Assembly: GCA_025716815.1 (NCBI GenBank) | Contig: JAIXMN010000025.1 | Coordinates: 248,001-312,000 of the forward strand | Direction of reading: 5' to 3' | Length of the DNA: 64,000 nt | Source of the DNA: Dichotomocladium elegans | Lineage: Eukaryota > Mucoromycota > Mucoromycetes > Mucorales > Lichtheimiaceae | Part shown: one piece after another, positions 62,693 through 64,000 of the stretch | Layout of the letters: every line of letters begins with the position of its first letter | Position numbering within the stretch: position 1 is the first letter of the stretch | The notes under the pieces: model-generated | Told to the model about the DNA's origin: nothing | Seen by the model: only the letters and a program-made list of their open reading frames with translations | Database searches by the model: none | Translations under genes and position numbers: made by a program

Positions 62693-64000
62693 GAGCTTTT
62701 TGTTTCTATATATTTTGTTTCTCTTGGTTATTATTATTGCTTGTTGTTTTGCTCCTTTATCGTGTACATATATCATTCACCAACCCACTTTCCCTTGTCA
62801 AGTCCACTTTTCTCGCACTATCGTTTTTTCTCACCCATACAAACACACATGCACGCTCCCTCTTTTTTTTTTTTTTGCAACAGGCTGGTTTTTTTCCCTC
62901 CTTATGCTTCTTCTTTACACATATTTTTTTTTCTTCTCCATTCAAAAATAAAATTCGTATACAAGATATAACCGTTGTCACACGGAATATACAAACAAAA
63001 AGTTCGCATAAAATTGTAAGTACCATGTTGCAGTAGTAAAATGTGAATCCACGAGTTGGGTTCGTGATTCAACGGATTGCTTTTATTTCCATGGTTTTCT
63101 AGCTTACAGCCACACCGGTGATGTTATATGGCGTCTATGCCGGCTAATTGTGACCGCCCACAGAAGAAATACAAACAGTATCAGAGGCGATATATATAGA
63201 AGATGAAAACAAGGGAGAGACAGCGCAAGCAGGTGTTGAAGCGTGATACGTACTGTCCACCCATCCACCTTCACATGGGAATCAGCTATATACTATGAAC
63301 GGTTCATCTCTCTCGTTACCCACCCACCCGGTTCTAAAAGAGAGACAGGAAAAGGAAAAGAAGATCTTACCCGAGACAGCCAAATGGCAGGGGCCCCTAT
63401 CTGAGCAATTAATATAGCTCTGCATTTCTCGTCTGTGCGCACATATACAAATGCGCGAGTTGATCAATCTGCAACCAAAATCGAACGATGGACTTCCTTG
63501 CATTAGATCCAGCGTTTCCGGCCAAAAAGTACATATATATAGATACTGGGTAGGTATTCGTTGCGTGAAAGCCTACGTAAAATTTGAAGAGAGTATGCTT
63601 TCTGCCACAACCCCTCCCCTTCCATCAACAACACCAACCCTAGGTTCAGGAGCAGACCTGTTCATCAGTGGCATGGCCATGCACCATTGCAAAAAAAAAA
63701 TCCTATTTTCAAATGCAAAATCTGTAGAGAAGGTGACAGAAATGAGAAAAAAAAAGGTTCATCCTATTACAGCAGATGGATTTTTGACCAAGATATTGGT
63801 GTACTGTAAAATGCGTCATGCATGGCCATGGCCATGATTAGTGGTCGTTACACGATTAGAATATCATTCAAGACACACCTCGCACTTCGAACCACACCTT
63901 CTTGGATCTCATATTAATGATCGTGCCATTCAACATCAAGCTGGAAGTAAGGATAGGACGTACTAGATACATAACTCGATGACGGTTATCTGGCCATAGA
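62693..64000. other. Gene-poor right edge
   Basis: The 3' region of the bZIP gene, then AT-rich sequence. A plus-strand frame at 63451-63837 has odd composition and no splice or promoter support. A GGCCATGGCCATG repeat is seen near 63821-63836. No tRNA or mobile element was identified. Confidence 0.45.

Noticed and set aside
63050..63090. T-arm-like GGGTTCG...CAAC string considered as a tRNA
   Set aside because: No matching acceptor, D or anticodon arms could be found around it.
63451..63837. 128-aa frame at the right edge
   Set aside because: Odd composition, homopolymer runs and no recognisable domain or promoter.

Overview
This is nuclear DNA of a filamentous fungus, most likely an early-diverging Mucoromycota species of the Mucorales type. 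The genes carry many short GT-AG introns (about 40-130 nt), often with a CTAAC/TTAAC-like branch site. The content is fungal: chitin deacetylase, a CFEM protein, PMT2, ERG3 and a Yap-type bZIP. UBE2T, a NIPA-type transporter and a TSTD2-like rhodanese also have clear homologues here. The genus cannot be fixed from the sequence alone. I rebuilt the gene models by hand from splice sites and phase. Most close exactly in frame, so exon coordinates are given in the evidence; they are predictions without transcript support.

Layout. 0-6.4 kb: a coiled-coil protein, an OB-fold-like protein (possibly TPP1/Tpz1-like) and a convergent 12-exon NIM1/BRSK-like kinase. 6.4-9.3 kb: gene-poor. 9.3-17 kb: ERG3 sterol C5-desaturase, an XPG/FEN1-family nuclease, chitin deacetylase with long poly-Asp tracts, a twin-CX9C protein and mitoribosomal mL67. 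17-22 kb: gene-poor, with one orphan ORF and a roughly 3 kb stretch of broken coding-like sequence. 22-30 kb: a compact same-strand series (NOT2, YVH1, a spartin/senescence-domain protein), then a transposase relic, cytochrome b5 and a secreted membrane-anchored protein. 30-38 kb: an EF-hand MscS-type channel, SET histone chaperone and eL18. 38-47.6 kb: NIPA-like Mg2+ transporter, uL16, an MCT-like MFS transporter, UBE2T with a long tail, and a CFEM/GPI protein. 47.6-50.5 kb: gene-poor, with a second coding-like relic. 50.5-64 kb: a Ser-rich coiled-coil protein behind an E2F-like palindrome, TSTD2-like rhodanese, PMT2, IES6, a single-pass LEA2-like protein and a Yap1-like bZIP.

The genes are mostly housekeeping and do not form one pathway cluster. 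Loose themes are cell wall and secretory functions (chitin deacetylase, PMT2, CFEM protein, secreted protein), membranes and ions (ERG3, MscS channel, NIPA, MFS), ribosome and mitochondria (eL18, uL16, mL67, CX9C), chromatin and mRNA control (SET, IES6, NOT2, bZIP) and genome maintenance or cell cycle (UBE2T, XPG nuclease, OB-fold protein, NIM1-like kinase). I found no rRNA, tRNA, CRISPR array or intact transposon.
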